From assembly GCA_017626145.1 (NCBI GenBank), contig JAGAJK010000067.1, positions 1 through 49,701 of the forward strand: a stretch of 49,701 bases of DNA, given 5' to 3'. The translations under genes and the position numbers were made by a program. The notes below the pieces were generated by a model that had not been told where the DNA came from, did not search any database, and was given only the letters and a program-made list of their open reading frames with translations. This DNA is from Clostridia bacterium. Lineage in GTDB: Bacteria > Bacillota > Clostridia > RGIG6154. Below, in pieces: positions 41,112 through 48,527 of this stretch (its first letter is position 1; each line of letters starts with the position of its first letter).

Positions 41112-42461
41112 CTATCGTGTACTTTCTTGATCTTTAGTTTTGATTTTTGGTTTATTTTTCTTTGAACGCTCCAACTCTGCTTCTTGTTCAAGTCTTTGTG
41201 CTTCGTTATACTTTTCATTGATACGCTCCGAATCAATCAAAATATTGTTGCATATTCTGACCTTTGCCCGAAGCTCCTTCAGCTCTGTATTTATATTTGC
41301 GATTTCTCCTTTAGCTTCAGGCTTGTGGTATAACCTTGACCGTTTCAATGTCAGTTCTGAAATTCTTTCTTCCGACTTTTGCTTTATTTCAAGAAGTTGA
41401 GCAGTGGTTTCAATATCATTGTCGTAAAGAAAATGAAACTGATTTTGGTATCGTTCGAATTTTATAATCTCCTCTCTAAGATAGAAGCATACTCTTTGTG
41501 GTGGTTCCCTTTTTCGTATCTTACCGAACAGATATAAGTAATGGTAATACAGAGCCTTGAAGCCTTTGAGTTTTATCGGCTCATATTTTTCAAGCCAAGC
41601 GTTGTAGTCAGGTTTGGGTTTATTTATTTCCAAAAGCTTTATACCATTTCTTGCCGCAATAATACGCTCATTTATCGCATCGGGAGTATAGTATTTACCA
41701 AGATTATCAAGACGAACATATTTTTGAGCATAGGTTGGTTTTACAGCGATATATTTGCCCGTATTCTTAACCTCATATCCTCTGCGTTTCAGTTCTCTCC
41801 AAAAATCTTTCGTTGTATATGAGCCTTCTATAATACCGTCAATCTCATCCCTTATCTGTCCTCGAATTGTAGGGTAGCCATTTTTTTCTGCCATCCACTC
41901 AGCATAATGCTTACCCTTGCTTTTAGGATTTCGTATTACTGACAGATTATATTCTTCACATAGCCTATCAGAAATCTGTTTCATCTTATTGTAATTTGCG
42001 GTATTGTCATAATACTTCTTACCATCTGCAAAGGACACAGAGTTAATTACAAAGTGATTATGTAGATGTTCTTTATTCAGGTGAGTTGCTATTACCACCT
42101 CGAACCTATTGCCCCACATTTCTTTTGCAAGTCTTTTTCCGATTTCATGTTCAATTTCGGGTGTAACCTCTCCCGGCTTAAAACTCTGTATAGCGTGGAA
42201 TGCTACGATACCGTCTGTCTTACCATAACGAAGCTTTGTTTGATGCATTTTGTACTTTGCCATATCGGGCGTTGTGTTAACGCCCGATACATATAAGCTT
42301 CGTTCCGTTTTATAATCATCGGAAGCATAATCCATAACATCGTGGAGAGCTTGTATTTGCTTTTCGCTATAACGCTTTCCTTCGGTCTTTTCAGGATTGG
42401 CAGCATAATTTATAAGCGTATCAATCCTGCCTTTTATGTCCCATATTTTTGTTGTTGCCAT
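41112..42461 (-). CDS. MOBP-type relaxase (MobA/VirD2 family)
   Basis: A 449-residue DNA-nicking relaxase. The catalytic three-histidine motif is visible as H-L-N-K-E-H-L-H-N-H-F-V-I-N-S (~residues 130-144). The early tyrosine-containing stretch (INYAANPEKT) near residue 18 supplies the candidate nucleophile. The C-terminal ~200 residues are helical and charged, usual for primase-less MobA proteins of Clostridia. It overlaps the MobC gene by 28 bases. It would nick the element's oriT and lead the strand into a helper's secretion channel. No coupling protein is encoded here. Confidence 0.88.
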   Translation of the reverse strand: MATTKIWDIKGRIDTLINYAANPEKTEGKRYSEKQIQALHDVMDYASDDYKTERSLYVSGVNTTPDMAKYKMHQTKLRYGKTDGIVAFHAIQSFKPGEVTPEIEHEIGKRLAKEMWGNRFEVVIATHLNKEHLHNHFVINSVSFADGKKYYDNTANYNKMKQISDRLCEEYNLSVIRNPKSKGKHYAEWMAEKNGYPTIRGQIRDEIDGIIEGSYTTKDFWRELKRRGYEVKNTGKYIAVKPTYAQKYVRLDNLGKYYTPDAINERIIAARNGIKLLEINKPKPDYNAWLEKYEPIKLKGFKALYYHYLYLFGKIRKREPPQRVCFYLREEIIKFERYQNQFHFLYDNDIETTAQLLEIKQKSEERISELTLKRSRLYHKPEAKGEIANINTELKELRAKVRICNNILIDSERINEKYNEAQRLEQEAELERSKKNKPKIKTKDQESTR

Positions 42462-42802
42462 TTTATATCGCCTCCTTTGATTTTCACAGGAACGGTGAAG
42501 AGAGTATTGATTTGTAAAATTACCTTATCCAATCGCTCTGCCTGACCTCTTAAAAATTCGGTGTCAACTTTATGGATATTAAATGTTCCATTTGAAATGG
42601 AATAAATATTGGTGGCAATATCTGTAAGCTCTGACATCATTTCATCATAGCCGTTTGGTGGTCGTGGTTTGGGCAAATATCCTCTTGCAACTGTTCGTAT
42701 AAAAGCCGATTTTGTAAGACCTGTTTTTGCTATTGCCTTATTCAGAGTTTCATATTCTTGCTCATTTAGTCTTGCTGAAAAATTCTTTGTTCTGTTACGC
42801 AT
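42434..42802 (-). CDS. mobC: MobC-like relaxosome protein
   Basis: A 122-residue protein with an N-terminal ribbon-helix-helix (RNRTKNFSARLNEQEYETLNKAIAKTGLTKSAFIR) and a C-terminal helical part (ELTDIATNIYSISNGTFN, ILQINTLFT) typical of MobC. It assists strand separation at oriT and binding of the relaxase. The start at 42802 has AAAGGAGG upstream; a longer in-frame start at 42868 would read through the probable oriT region. Translation is coupled to the relaxase. Confidence 0.85.
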   Translation of the reverse strand: MRNRTKNFSARLNEQEYETLNKAIAKTGLTKSAFIRTVARGYLPKPRPPNGYDEMMSELTDIATNIYSISNGTFNIHKVDTEFLRGQAERLDKVILQINTLFTVPVKIKGGDIKWQQQKYGT

Positions 42803-42888
42803 CTTACCGCCTCCTTTCGTTATCGGGGTGTTAGGGGTATCCCTTAAAAATCGAATTTGTAATGCCAAATTCAGTGCTTGTTAAAACA
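42803..42888 (-). other. Candidate oriT region
   Basis: Directly upstream of mobC are a perfect inverted repeat, GAATTTG-TAATGC-CAAATTC (42853-42872), and a conserved-looking GGGATACCCC block. Relaxosome genes usually abut their oriT, and hairpins next to nic are the rule. The nick site itself is not identified. Confidence 0.35.
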
Positions 42889-43245
42889 TTAAATATAAAT
42901 TATCTCATTGTAGATAATTTCTTCCGCACACACTTTTGCGTTGTTCATATGACCAACCCACGCCATCTGTTGAGCAGTTTTATCGGGAGCATTTTTCTCC
43001 GCTTCCTTGATAAATTTGTCTAAAATTTCTTGAGCCTGAACATCGACCTCGTGTAAATGGTCGAGCAGCTTTCCGGTCATAAGAAGCATACTGTATTGAC
43101 ATGGCTTATTTGTTTTCAAATGCAGCCTTCTCAATCTTCCGTACTTTTTAATCTCGTACTTACATTCCGGCACTTCCAAGTTCGGTATGTAATAATCGCC
43201 GTTTCTTACATACTCAATTCCATTTTCGATAAATCTTTCTTTCAT
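42889..43245 (-). CDS. tnpV: TnpV-family protein
   Basis: A 118-residue protein of the TnpV family, first known from the clostridial transposon Tn4451. Recognised by the MKERFIENGIEYVRNGDYYIP start, the KYGRLRRLHLK block and the ending AWVGHMNNAKVCAEEIIYNEIIY. The start at 43245 follows AAGGAGG. Its function is unresolved; it is a marker of Tn4451-like and related integrative elements. Confidence 0.85.
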   Translation of the reverse strand: MKERFIENGIEYVRNGDYYIPNLEVPECKYEIKKYGRLRRLHLKTNKPCQYSMLLMTGKLLDHLHEVDVQAQEILDKFIKEAEKNAPDKTAQQMAWVGHMNNAKVCAEEIIYNEIIYI

Positions 43246-43335
43246 TGATGATTCCTCCTTGAAATTATTATTTATTTTCACTAACCACCTCCACAGAGCC
43301 GTGTACGGCTCCGTGAAAATGATTAGCAGAATTCT

Positions 43336-43689
43336 TTATCCTTTGAATGTCTGTCTAAATAACCGTTCTATATATGCATCGTAGTCCATGAGAGTTCTGA
43401 AGATACATCCTGCAAGATATGCTGTTTCGGTTTTCACACCCGTTGCTTCACGATAAACCTCTACGGCTCTATCTAAAATCTCAGGCATCATTTCATCAAG
43501 CAGCTTCTGTCTTATTTCCTCGTGGGAATATATAATATCGTGTACTTTAATGCTTTCCTTATTCCAAAGCAGTTCCATAGCCTTCCTTGCTAAATTCTTT
43601 TCGGTTTCAGAAGCAAATTCCTTATCTCGTTCGGGATGAAAATAACATTCATCGAGATAATAGTTAAATTGTGTCGTTTTATAATCCAC
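43336..43689 (-). CDS. Conserved hypothetical protein of the mobilization module
   Basis: A 117-residue, mostly helical, acidic protein. No known domain was recognised. Noticeable stretches are SETEKNLARKAMELLWNKE and EVYREATGVKTETAYLAGCIFRTL. It lies between the winged-helix gene and tnpV, all on the minus strand behind one promoter. An accessory role in replication or transfer of the element is the most that can be said. Confidence 0.6.
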   Translation of the reverse strand: MDYKTTQFNYYLDECYFHPERDKEFASETEKNLARKAMELLWNKESIKVHDIIYSHEEIRQKLLDEMMPEILDRAVEVYREATGVKTETAYLAGCIFRTLMDYDAYIERLFRQTFKG

Positions 43690-43752
43690 GACCTCACCTT
43701 CTTGTTGTAGTGGTTTTTGATAAATGAATATTGATATATAATTCTTGTTTAT

Positions 43753-44109
43753 TTATTTCCCCTCCATATTGGAGAAGGAGTGGGTATTTAATACGGAGGT
43801 ACTCCCTCCGTATTGTGTAGGCAGTGGCTCTATATGATAGAGGCTGCTTGTCTGATGCTTTTTGCCGTTGTTGGTATCTTTGTATCGCATCTGCTTTGAT
43901 ATTAAGCCTTTCTTTTCTAAAGAAGTTGTAACCTTATGTACCTGAGATTTACTGATACCGCAATCCATAGCAATTTTACTTACTGTCGGATAGCAGGTCA
44001 TTTTCTCTCTGTCTGATTTCATAACAAGATATGAGTAAACCATAAACTCGTAAGCACCTAATCCACACTTAAATATATCGTTATCCATTTTGAAGAAATT
44101 CCCTCTCAC
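43753..44109 (-). CDS. Winged-helix replication-initiator-type protein
   Basis: A 118-residue protein with the pattern of clostridial mobile-element replication/DNA-binding proteins: MRGNFFKMDNDIFKCGLGAYEFMVYSYLV, then a helix-turn-helix (YPTVSKIAMDCGISKSQVHKVTTSLEKKGLI). Longer relatives carry a DUF6017-type C-terminal part; here the frame ends soon after the winged helix, so it may be a short form or a truncation. The start is preceded by GGAGG at a suitable distance. Second gene of the transfer operon. Confidence 0.7.
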   Translation of the reverse strand: MRGNFFKMDNDIFKCGLGAYEFMVYSYLVMKSDREKMTCYPTVSKIAMDCGISKSQVHKVTTSLEKKGLISKQMRYKDTNNGKKHQTSSLYHIEPLPTQYGGSTSVLNTHSFSNMEGK

Positions 44110-44154
44110 ATAAAATCACCTCCAAACCTATATATAGAATTTTCAGAGCTGAAC

Positions 44155-44391
44155 TTATTTTGATGTGTCTCTGAAATATCCGGTTTCTTCCCATACCTTC
44201 TTATCGGGGCAATAGTAATTGAACTCGCTTGAATTTTCGAGCTTCATAGCACATCCAAACTTTAATATGCCTTGCTGTAAGCCAATTCGTACATATTGAG
44301 CGTCTTTACCTATTGCTTTTGCGATTTCCGTTATGGGAACATTTCTCCCAGTAAACTTCGGGAGTTCGACGAATGTTCTCTTGTCGTTCAT
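44155..44391 (-). CDS. Small DNA-binding-type protein, first gene of the transfer operon
   Basis: A 78-residue protein starting at 44391 after AAGGAGG. The segment VPITEIAKAIGKDAQYVRIGLQQGIL resembles the helix-turn-helix of excisionase-like proteins. It could help excision or regulate the operon. Assigned only from that motif and from its position at the head of the mobilization genes, directly behind a strong promoter. Confidence 0.6.
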   Translation of the reverse strand: MNDKRTFVELPKFTGRNVPITEIAKAIGKDAQYVRIGLQQGILKFGCAMKLENSSEFNYYCPDKKVWEETGYFRDTSK

Positions 44392-44414
44392 ACTTATTAC
44401 CTCCTTATAAGATT

Positions 44415-44467
44415 TACGCACTCTCAATGCGTATTTTCATTATACACGAAGTCTCACGACTTGTCAA
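44415..44467 (-). promoter_or_regulatory. Promoter and operator of the transfer operon
   Basis: Minus-strand TTGACA (44462-44467), 17 bases, TATAAT (44439-44444). Downstream of the -10 box a perfect inverted repeat TACGCA-N7-TGCGTA (44415-44433) fits a repressor site. The half-site CGTAAAT recurs near the divergent XRE gene (44496, 44515). The XRE protein encoded at 44560 is the likely binder. Confidence 0.75.
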
Positions 44468-44495
44468 TACCTTTTTATCAAGAATATGTAATTAA

Positions 44496-44539
44496 AATTC
44501 GTAAATGCACTTGCAATTCGTAAAAAGATGTGTTATAAT
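44496..44539 (+). promoter_or_regulatory. Promoter and direct repeats upstream of the XRE regulator
   Basis: TTGCAA (44511-44516), 17 bases, TATAAT (44534-44539). AATTCGTAAA occurs twice (44496-44505 and 44515-44524), 19 bases apart, flanking and overlapping the -35 box. The arrangement suggests autoregulation by the following XRE protein. Confidence 0.7.
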
Positions 44540-44559
44540 GTCCTCAGAGGTGATATATA

Positions 44560-45195
44560 GTGAATGAAATTAATAAGCTTGTAGGCGAAAGAATAGCCAC
44601 TATTCGCAAGTATAATCGTATCAATCAGGTAGATTTGGCTGAAAAACTTGGTAAATCCTTAAGAACTGTTCAAAAATATGAGAGTGGGGAAATCGACATC
44701 CCATTGTCAACATTGGCAGAGGTAGCGGAGATATTAAATACTACCTTGAATTACTTATTGGGATATGACACATCTCACATTAAGGCGGAAACTCTTGCCG
44801 ATGTATTGGAGTTCTTTTTTGAAATTGATCGAAAAAATGAGCTTTCATTTAATATGGATATAAAAAAGGCAGGCAGAGACGGCAAGTGGGAATGTGCTTT
44901 CATCTTCAATGGACATGATGAAAGTGCTTTGTATAATGCTGATTTCTGCAATGTAATGGAAAACTTTTCTATAAACAGAGAATCCTTAAATGCCTATTGG
45001 ATGGATTACGAAGCATACAGAGCTTGGCAGAAGGTAAAAATGGAGCATTATAGCAGATGCACTCTTTCCGATAAGGTTTATGAGGTGTTGGATAGAACAA
45101 CTTTTATAGAACGTCGTAATGAATTAGACAGACAAGACAAGCAAAGAAAGCTTGAAGAAGAAAGAAAATTAAACAGCGTTGATGACGAGCAATAA
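44560..45195 (+). CDS. XRE-family regulator of the mobile element
   Basis: A 211-residue protein starting with GTG after AGAGGTG. Residues ~6-70 are a Cro/C1 helix-turn-helix (VGERIATIRKYNRINQVDLAEKLGKSLRTVQKYESG). The remaining ~140 residues have no recognised domain and end in a charged helix. It is transcribed away from the mobilization operon and toward the integrase, 43 bases upstream of it. It probably decides between maintenance and excision/transfer. Confidence 0.85.
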   Translation: MNEINKLVGERIATIRKYNRINQVDLAEKLGKSLRTVQKYESGEIDIPLSTLAEVAEILNTTLNYLLGYDTSHIKAETLADVLEFFFEIDRKNELSFNMDIKKAGRDGKWECAFIFNGHDESALYNADFCNVMENFSINRESLNAYWMDYEAYRAWQKVKMEHYSRCTLSDKVYEVLDRTTFIERRNELDRQDKQRKLEEERKLNSVDDEQ

Positions 45196-45238
45196 GCTCT
45201 TTATCATAAAATCTTAATTTAAAGGAGGTTTTGGAGAA

Positions 45239-46291
45239 TTGAGATTACCCAACGGATATGGGAGCGTCGTAAAATTATCCGGAAAACGAAGAAATCCTTA
45301 TGTAGTCAGAAAGACGGCAGGCTGGCGATACGATAAGGATAAAGACAAACAGGTGCAGGAATATATTATAATAGGATATGCACCAACAAAAGCATACGGA
45401 CTTCAAATGCTTGCAGAGTATAACAAGAATCCATTTGATGTTTCATCTGCAAAAATCACTTTTCAAGAAATCTTTGAAAAGTGGTCGGCAAGTAAATTTC
45501 CATCAATATCAGATTCCAATGTAAAAGGGTACAATGCTTCATATAAGCTATGCGGCACTTTGTATAATAAGGTGTTTAAGGAAATAAAGCTTGCAGATTT
45601 GCAGTATGTGGTAGATACTTGCTATAAGAATTATCCAACTCTGCGTAAGCTTAAAGTGTTATTTGGGCAGTTGTATGAATACGCATTGAAAAATGATGTG
45701 TGCAACAAAAACTATGCCGAGTTTGTGGACATAGTAAAATACAAAGACCGTAATCCCAACAAAAGGGATAAGAATAAATTTGACAAATACGAGCTTGAGC
45801 GCATATGGGCACAGCAAGAGGATAAATATTATCAAATTGTTCTTATGCTGATTTACTCGGGTGTTAGAATTTCTGAAATGCTTGATTTGCTGAAAAGTGA
45901 TGTTCGCATTGAAGAACAATACTTTGATGTAATTGACAGTAAAACTAAAAATGGCATAAGAAAAGTCCCCATCGCAGATAAGGTATTGCCATTCTTTAAG
46001 AATTGGTATAATGATACCGATAGCGAATACCTTTTACATACTGAAAATGGGGAACAATTCAAATATCGTAATTACTACGACAGTTATTTCGTACCTTTAA
46101 TGGAAAACTTAAGCTTTGACAAAACCACGCATTGTTGCCGTCACACTTGTATATCAATGCTTGCCGAAGCTCATGTAGAGCAAACTACAATCAAAAAGAT
46201 TGTAGGACACTCCGGTGCGATGACGCTCACCGAAAAAGTTTATACTCATTTGGATGTAAAGGAGCTAATAGATGCAATCAATAAAATCTAA
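45239..46291 (+). CDS. int: Tyrosine integrase of the mobile element
   Basis: A 350-residue tyrosine recombinase. An N-terminal AP2-like arm-binding part (NGYGSVVKLSGKRRNPYVVRKTAGW) and a core-binding helical domain precede the catalytic domain. Catalytic residues are visible: Arg in SGVRISEML, Lys in KTKNGIRKVPI, H-x-x-R in HCCRHTC, His in GHSG and Tyr in KVYTHLD. The start is a TTG at 45239, ten bases after AAAGGAGG, supported by the typical family N-terminus (MRLPNGYGSV). The gene ends 195 bases from the rpsI att repeat, as expected of an integrase using that site. Confidence 0.93.
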   Translation: MRLPNGYGSVVKLSGKRRNPYVVRKTAGWRYDKDKDKQVQEYIIIGYAPTKAYGLQMLAEYNKNPFDVSSAKITFQEIFEKWSASKFPSISDSNVKGYNASYKLCGTLYNKVFKEIKLADLQYVVDTCYKNYPTLRKLKVLFGQLYEYALKNDVCNKNYAEFVDIVKYKDRNPNKRDKNKFDKYELERIWAQQEDKYYQIVLMLIYSGVRISEMLDLLKSDVRIEEQYFDVIDSKTKNGIRKVPIADKVLPFFKNWYNDTDSEYLLHTENGEQFKYRNYYDSYFVPLMENLSFDKTTHCCRHTCISMLAEAHVEQTTIKKIVGHSGAMTLTEKVYTHLDVKELIDAINKI

Positions 46292-46439
46292 GGACAAAAA
46301 GAAAGAGATGTCTTTCTTTTGTGGAGAAAAACATCTCTTTTAAAATCTTTGCTATTTAGATAACTTTGTTGCATATATGTTGCTTGTGTGTTACTTATCT
46401 CACACTTTTTGCAACTTTCCACAACATCTGATAACTCCA

Positions 46440-46460
46440 AAAACCCCGTAAATAAAGGCT
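46440..46460 (-). repeat. Subterminal inverted repeat, right copy
   Basis: AAAACCCCGTAAATAAAGGCT (21 bases), the reverse complement of 31451-31471 at 18 of 21 positions. It lies 26 bases inside the right att repeat, between the integrase gene and rpsI. Confidence 0.65.
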
Positions 46461-46486
46461 TTGTGAAGTCGTGAGAAGTCGATAGG

Positions 46487-46501
46487 TTATCTCTTTGAGA
46501 A
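46487..46501. other. Right attachment site (3' end of rpsI)
   Basis: TTATCTCTTTGAGAA contains the rpsI stop codon and its last codons on the minus strand. The insertion recreates the gene's 3' end, so rpsI remains intact. Confidence 0.8.
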
Positions 46502-46882
46502 CTGTGGAGCACGACGAGCAGCCTTTAAGCCGTACTTCTTTCTTTCCTTCATTCTTGGGTCTCTTGTTAAGAAACCTTCCTTCTTGAGGATAGCTCTGAA
46601 TGTTTCGTCTGCCTCTAAAAGTGCTCTTGAAATACCGTGACGGATAGCACCTGCCTGGCCTGTGAATCCACCACCTGTAACGTTTACGATTACGTCGAAC
46701 TTACCTAATGTTTCTGTTGCAACTAATGGCTGCTTAACAGTAACCTTAAGTGTTTCAAGACCGAAATATTCGTCGATTGAACGGTTGTTAATAACGATAT
46801 TTCCTTTACCAGGTAACAGTCTTACTCTGGCAACTGAAGATTTTCTTCTTCCTGTTCCGTAAAGTGCTTCTTTATTTGCCAT
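46487..46882 (-). CDS. rpsI: Ribosomal protein S9 (uS9)
   Basis: A 131-residue small-subunit protein: [15 protein letters not shown] start, the [19 protein letters not shown] core and the basic tail [18 protein letters not shown] that reaches into the P site. Second gene of the rplM-rpsI operon, 14 bases after rplM. The last codons are the integration site of the adjacent mobile element, whose right repeat keeps the reading frame complete. Its original terminator appears to be at 31391-31410. Confidence 0.98.
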   Translation of the reverse strand: MANKEALYGTGRRKSSVARVRLLPGKGNIVINNRSIDEYFGLETLKVTVKQPLVATETLGKFDVIVNVTGGGFTGQAGAIRHGISRALLEADETFRAILKKEGFLTRDPRMKERKKYGLKAARRAPQFSKR

Positions 46883-46896
46883 TTTCCATTACCTCC

Positions 46897-47325
46897 TTAT
46901 CTTTCCCATACTACAGGGTTCTGAGCCTGATGTTCATGCTCTGCACCTGCGTATACTCTTAATCTTGTAAGTGCCTTTGCACCGAGGCTGTTCTTTGGAA
47001 TCATACCCTTGATTGCAAGTGTCATAGGTCTTGTTGGGTGCTTTTCGAGCATTGCACCGTAGCTTGATTCCTTAAGATTACCAATCCAGCCTGTGTGATG
47101 ATAATACATCTTATCTGTCATTTTCTTACCTGTTACAACAGCCTTTGCAGCATTGATAACGATAACGTGGTCACCGCAGTCAACGTGAGGTGTGTAAGTA
47201 GGAAGATGCTTTCCTCTAAGAATAGCTGCAGCCTGAGCAGCAACTCTACCTAAAGGCTTACCTTCTGCGTCTATAATATACCAATTTCTTTTGATGTCTG
47301 TAGCTTTAGCCATGTAAGTACGCAT
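46897..47325 (-). CDS. rplM: Ribosomal protein L13 (uL13)
   Basis: A 142-residue large-subunit protein. The start is set at 47325 ([23 protein letters not shown]) after AAGGAGG; an upstream in-frame start would lie in the leader. Standard blocks are seen: [31 protein letters not shown] and GMIPKNSLG. First gene of the operon, driven by the promoter at 47372-47400. The short leader may hold an L13 autoregulatory structure, but I cannot make one out with confidence. Confidence 0.98.
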   Translation of the reverse strand: MRTYMAKATDIKRNWYIIDAEGKPLGRVAAQAAAILRGKHLPTYTPHVDCGDHVIVINAAKAVVTGKKMTDKMYYHHTGWIGNLKESSYGAMLEKHPTRPMTLAIKGMIPKNSLGAKALTRLRVYAGAEHEHQAQNPVVWER

Positions 47326-47371
47326 ATTAAAAAACCTCCTTAATAATACTTTTAACTTTCGAACATTGTAT

Positions 47372-47400
47372 ATTCTATTACAAAAGCTTAAAGTTGTCAA
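47372..47400 (-). promoter_or_regulatory. Promoter of rplM-rpsI
   Basis: Minus-strand TTGACA (47395-47400), 17 bases, TAGAAT (47372-47377), about 40 bases upstream of the rplM start. Confidence 0.8.
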
Positions 47401-47459
47401 GAGGTTTTCTCAAAATTTTTGCGGTTTGTTTTTCAATCTCCCGTTTTCTTTAATTTGCT

Positions 47460-47960
47460 TTAATTTTCTTCCATTTCCTCACTTGATTTTTGAAATTTCT
47501 TTTCAAGTCGTGAGATAATTTTCATAATTCTTATACGGTTATAGCGTTGTATTGCTATACAAGGGGTATTTGCAATCACCGATGCAACTACTGCAAACGT
47601 TGCCCACCCAAAAGGAATTGCTGTATAATATAAAGGAGAGAAAATTATGAGCAGTATATGTGTAATTTCCGCACGTATTGTTTCAACGACAAACGTTTCA
47701 TAATGAGTAAGATCCTTTACGGGTATCTTGTCCTTTTTATAACCGAAATGAAACATTTTACTGAACTGGGGAATTAAATCCTTCCAGAGTGTTATTTTAA
47801 GGTAGTATTCGTAAAAAGCACCGTTCTTTTCAAATTTAAAAATTTTTCTCCACCCTTTGATATCAAAGACGCAGGAAGGAATAAGCGCAAACATAAAACC
47901 GACGATAGCTCCTACGCCGCAAAGGGTGATTATATACTTAATGAGAGTATAGAAAAACAT
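47460..47960 (-). CDS. CrtO-like (glycosyl-diaponeurosporenoate acyltransferase family) membrane protein
   Basis: A 166-residue protein with membrane segments near residues 1-30 and 95-135. The start at 47960 (MFFYTL) follows GGAGG. YYLKITLWKDLIPQF followed by FVVETIRAEITHILLIIFSPLY matches the conserved W-K-D-x-x-P and F-x-x-E-T-x-R-A-E-x-x-H pattern of the CrtO acyltransferase family from staphyloxanthin synthesis. No carotenoid genes are nearby; in Clostridia such proteins probably acylate another lipid-linked substrate or have an unknown task. Single gene after rplM-rpsI's promoter region, same strand. Confidence 0.65.
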   Translation of the reverse strand: MFFYTLIKYIITLCGVGAIVGFMFALIPSCVFDIKGWRKIFKFEKNGAFYEYYLKITLWKDLIPQFSKMFHFGYKKDKIPVKDLTHYETFVVETIRAEITHILLIIFSPLYYTAIPFGWATFAVVASVIANTPCIAIQRYNRIRIMKIISRLEKKFQKSSEEMEEN

Positions 47961-48055
47961 AACAACCTCCAAAATTTTACTTTACACAATAATAAATATA
48001 TGTTACAATATAAAAAGAAATTTGTCAAATACAAAATGAAGTGAGGTAATAATAA

Positions 48056-48361
48056 ATGGCTGCAACAAAAAAGAAATTAGATGAGCTTATGTATAAAGGA
48101 AGACCGGTAATAAGAAGAGGCAACAAAATATATTACGGATTTATTGATGATAATTATATAGTAGAAATTGACATCAAGGAATCCGAAAACGTAGGCGGTC
48201 TTGAAATGACATCAAAAGCAAAAATTGCTCTTATGATGAACAAAACGCATCTTACCGAAAAGGAAAGACCTGTTAAAAAGTCAGAAAGAGAAGGTCTTTT
48301 CGACGCTCTTGACCTTGCAAATGCATGGCTTGAAGATGCTCTTTCATACGAAGAAAACTAA
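48056..48361 (+). CDS. Small conserved protein of unknown function
   Basis: A 101-residue, soluble protein starting at 48056 after GAGGTAA. It has a short beta-rich N-terminal half (GRPVIRRGNKIYYGFIDDNYIVEIDI) and an acidic helical C-terminus (EGLFDALDLANAWLEDAL). No catalytic motif and no signal peptide. The composition and clean ribosome site support a real gene; the family is not one I can name. It ends at the terminator at 48375. Confidence 0.7.
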   Translation: MAATKKKLDELMYKGRPVIRRGNKIYYGFIDDNYIVEIDIKESENVGGLEMTSKAKIALMMNKTHLTEKERPVKKSEREGLFDALDLANAWLEDALSYEEN

Positions 48362-48374
48362 AATGTTACAAATT

Positions 48375-48423
48375 ACAGCCAATTTTTAAATCGGAAATTT
48401 CCCTTTAAAATGGCTGTTTTTTA
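48375..48423 (+). terminator. Terminator after the small conserved gene
   Basis: ACAGCCA...TTTTAAA pairs with TTTAAAATGGCTGT (ending 48417), followed by six T residues. Confidence 0.8.
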
Positions 48424-48464
48424 TTAAATGTTAAGAAAATGTTACGAAAATTATTAAATTTCTA

Positions 48465-48493
48465 TTGACATTTATTAAAAAATATAGTATACT
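48465..48493 (+). promoter_or_regulatory. Promoter of the SH3-NlpC/P60 gene
   Basis: TTGACA (48465-48470), 17 bases, TATACT (48488-48493), 34 bases before the start codon at 48528. Confidence 0.8.
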
Positions 48494-48527
48494 AACTCAT
48501 GTAAGAATTCAGGAAGGAATTATTTAT

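Larger units (their letters stand above)
31419..46501. mobile_element. 15-kb integrative mobilizable element in the 3' end of rpsI
   Basis: Bounded by 15-base direct repeats (31419-31433, 46487-46501). Inside them is a subterminal inverted repeat (31451-31471 with 46440-46460, 18 of 21 bases). A tyrosine integrase gene ends 195 bases from the rpsI end. A mobilization module (winged-helix protein, TnpV, MobC, MOBP-type relaxase) and XRE regulators occupy 40.1-46.3 kb. There is no type IV secretion or coupling protein, so it needs a helper. Cargo at 31.6-39.3 kb is the AbiE/NurA/HerA/GHKL/radical SAM operon. rpsI 3' ends are known integration sites of Firmicute elements. Confidence 0.88.

Noticed and set aside
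46288-46512. 74-codon minus-strand frame between integrase and rpsI
   Set aside because: It spans the att site and the subterminal repeat, overlaps the rpsI end and lacks a ribosome site.
46487-46882. rpsI disrupted by the insertion
   Set aside because: The last codons and stop are restored by the right att copy; the protein ends in the normal PQFSKR.
47326-47371. L13 leader autoregulatory RNA
   Set aside because: The leader is about 45 bases and I could not draw a convincing conserved structure.
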